Source of the DNA: PGYU01 sp964637845
GTDB taxonomy: Bacteria > Bacteroidota > Ignavibacteria > Kapaibacteriales > UBA2268
Length of the DNA stretch: 5,293 nt
Assembly: GCA_964637845.1 (NCBI GenBank)
Contig: CAZWXI010000134.1
Coordinates: 1-5,293, forward strand
Direction: 5' to 3'
The notes below the pieces were generated by a model. The model saw only the letters and a list, made by a program, of their open reading frames with translations, was not told where the DNA came from and did not search any database. Made by a program: the position numbers and the translations under genes. Shown in pieces: positions 4,467 to 5,293 of this stretch; position 1 is the first letter of the stretch, and each line of letters starts with the position of its first letter.

Positions 4467-4802
4467 GTGTCTGTTGTTATTATCAAAGACAGGGTAACTC
4501 AAAAAGATATTAGAAAAGCCTCTGAAGAATATGGGGTTTATATCAAAGTTGTTGTTGATATCGAAAAGAATTTGCTTGCCGCCGGTGGTGAATGGCATGC
4601 TGACGCCGAAAAAATTTTAGTTGAAAAGGGGTCTAAACAAAAAAATCTTTGGGGAGGAGGGATAGATCTTAATGCTAAAAATATCGAGACAGTTGCGCTT
4701 ATCAATTTACGCCCAAACCAAGGCAATAATAGTCAGGAGATTTTAGACGCTGAAATTCGGGAGAAATTCCTTAAAATAGTTAAAGAAAAATTTAGATTAT
4801 GA
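4467..4802 (+). CDS. DUF5674 family protein
   Basis: This 111-residue soluble protein matches what I recall of the DUF5674 family along its whole length. An N-terminal strand and helix 'VVIIKDRVTQKDIRKA' lead to 'VVVDIEKNLLAAGGEWHADA' (28-47), with D31, E33, G40, G41, E42, H44, D46 and E48 conserved-looking. Then come 'EKGSKQKNLWGG' (53-64), 'ALINLRPNQGNNSQEI' (77-92) and 'EIREKFLKIVKE'. The acidic/His cluster E42-x-H44-x-D46-x-E48 could be a metal or catalytic site, but no function is established to my knowledge. GTG 4467 is supported by the family's usual N-terminus and by the -10 box 7 bases upstream; there is no SD, so a leaderless mRNA is likely. The stop overlaps the next start as ATGA, so the two proteins are probably made together. 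Confidence 0.88.
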   Translation: MSVVIIKDRVTQKDIRKASEEYGVYIKVVVDIEKNLLAAGGEWHADAEKILVEKGSKQKNLWGGGIDLNAKNIETVALINLRPNQGNNSQEILDAEIREKFLKIVKEKFRL

Positions 4803-5053
4803 ATAAAGATTTAGCCAATTTTTCAACTGATTTAAGAAGAGTCTCTTACTGGATTTATGAAGGAAAAATTGATTTGGCAAAGAGGTTTTTGAGACTCGCC
4901 AAAGGTAAATATAAATTAACCGGCAGAATTGGCCCCTACCCGGATATTTGGCAAGAAATCGAAAAAATTAACAACCTTGAAGGAGGAAATTACAGGTCTT
5001 CTGATCGTGCCGCAACAATAAGCTCCATTCTTCTCAACGAATCTTTAAAATAA
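4799..5053 (+). CDS. Small basic partner protein of DUF5674
   Basis: This 84-residue soluble protein starts in a 4-base ATGA overlap with the DUF5674 gene, with no SD of its own beyond weak purines, so it should be translated by coupling. The N-terminus 'FSTDLRRVSYWIYEGKIDLA' (8-27) and the following 'KRFLRLAKGKY' look like two amphipathic helices. 'IGPYPDIWQEIEKINNLEGG' (44-63) and 'RSSDRAATISSILLNESL' (66-83) give a mostly helical fold. I recall similar small proteins beside DUF5674 in Patescibacteria, but no name or function. The compact two-gene layout resembles toxin-antitoxin or regulator pairs; that is speculation. Codon use and AT content match its neighbour. It converges on the minus-strand small membrane protein. 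Confidence 0.8.
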   Translation: MNKDLANFSTDLRRVSYWIYEGKIDLAKRFLRLAKGKYKLTGRIGPYPDIWQEIEKINNLEGGNYRSSDRAATISSILLNESLK

Positions 5054-5065
5054 GTTTTTTAACCT

Positions 5066-5080
5066 AACCCCTTTTGGGTT
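5066..5080. terminator. Short hairpin between convergent genes
   Basis: AACCC (5066-5070) pairs with GGGTT (5076-5080) around a five-base loop. It lies 13 bases after the 84-residue gene and just beyond the stop of the minus-strand gene. No proper T-run follows on either strand, so terminator function is doubtful. Confidence 0.25.
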
Positions 5081-5082
5081 TA

Positions 5083-5256
5083 TTAAGCCACCTCCATTCC
5101 TTTATATGCCTGCCTAAGTACCCAGTTTGTCAGGGAGACGACAAAGCCGGCTCCAATTGCCCAGATAAAGCGGCTAATTCCAAATCCGCTCACATCCGCA
5201 ATTCTGGCAATGATCCATATTCCCGCGCTTCCCGCCGCCCAATAATAGACAAACAT
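5083..5256 (-). CDS. Small two-helix membrane protein
   Basis: On the minus strand, ATG (complement of 5254-5256) to TAA (complement of 5083-5085) encodes 57 residues. Two hydrophobic segments are clear: 'FVYYWAAGSAGIWIIARIA' (2-20) and 'FIWAIGAGFVVSLTNWVL' (30-47), joined by the polar 'DVSGFGISR', with a short basic/polar tail 'RQAYKGMEVA'. GGGAGAG on the minus strand, ending 4 bases before the ATG, is a fair SD. The frame stays open upstream to the window edge (adding 'YIKVNGRVN'-like residues), so a longer protein is possible. I do not recognise the family. The 5' end of its transcript lies outside the window. It is probably a genuine gene because it fills the terminal gap, has a higher G+C than the surrounding intergenic DNA and has a plausible hairpin topology. 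Confidence 0.6.
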   Translation of the reverse strand: MFVYYWAAGSAGIWIIARIADVSGFGISRFIWAIGAGFVVSLTNWVLRQAYKGMEVA

Positions 5257-5293
5257 ATTTACTCTCCCGTTAACTTTAATATATTTCGTCCTG

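Noticed and set aside
1..5293. CRISPR array, tRNA, rRNA, insertion sequence or attachment site
   Set aside because: I looked for regularly spaced repeats, cloverleaf-like segments, terminal inverted repeats with a transposase, and duplicated target sites, and saw none.

Overview
The window looks like a fragment of a Candidate Phyla Radiation (Patescibacteria) genome, plausibly Microgenomates. The evidence is moderately AT-rich, tightly packed small genes with 4-base ATGA overlaps, and several proteins that resemble families common in that radiation: a DUF5674 protein, an ECF sigma factor followed by a small membrane protein carrying an MRPKW(Y/H)F motif, a Gln-rich secreted coiled-coil protein, and a secreted protein with a short 'AFEN.D..AWKE' module. 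TGA is used as a stop, so nothing suggests the recoded table 25. This placement is by recognition only; no search was run.

Left part (1-1250). The C-terminal end of an unrecognised basic protein is followed by a small cupin gene with its own TATAAT box and a perfect Shine-Dalgarno (SD) sequence. Next comes a gene for a 124-residue secreted protein. Its SD lies in the right arm of an 11-bp RNA hairpin whose left arm resembles the 16S rRNA anti-SD. A long stem-loop at 1195-1236 closes this block.

Middle (1260-2960). A three-gene operon encodes an ECF-type sigma-70 factor, a three-helix membrane protein (22-nt overlap, candidate anti-sigma factor), and a secreted glutamine-rich coiled-coil protein (4-nt overlap, strong SD). 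The layout suggests a membrane-linked envelope-sensing circuit whose extracellular component is the coiled-coil protein.

Right part (3000-5293). A YdeI/OmpD-associated (OmdA) family protein converges on a DedA/VTT-type membrane protein on the minus strand. Divergent from the latter is a 114-residue orphan. A coupled pair follows: a DUF5674 protein and an 84-residue basic partner. A 57-residue two-helix membrane protein runs back from the right edge on the minus strand.

Two modes of translation initiation seem to coexist. Three genes (cupin and both secreted proteins) share the identical ten-base SD AAGGAGGTGA. At least four others (OmdA, VTT, orphan, DUF5674), and possibly the sigma factor, have a -10 box ending 6-12 bases before the start codon and no SD. 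These should make leaderless or nearly leaderless mRNAs.
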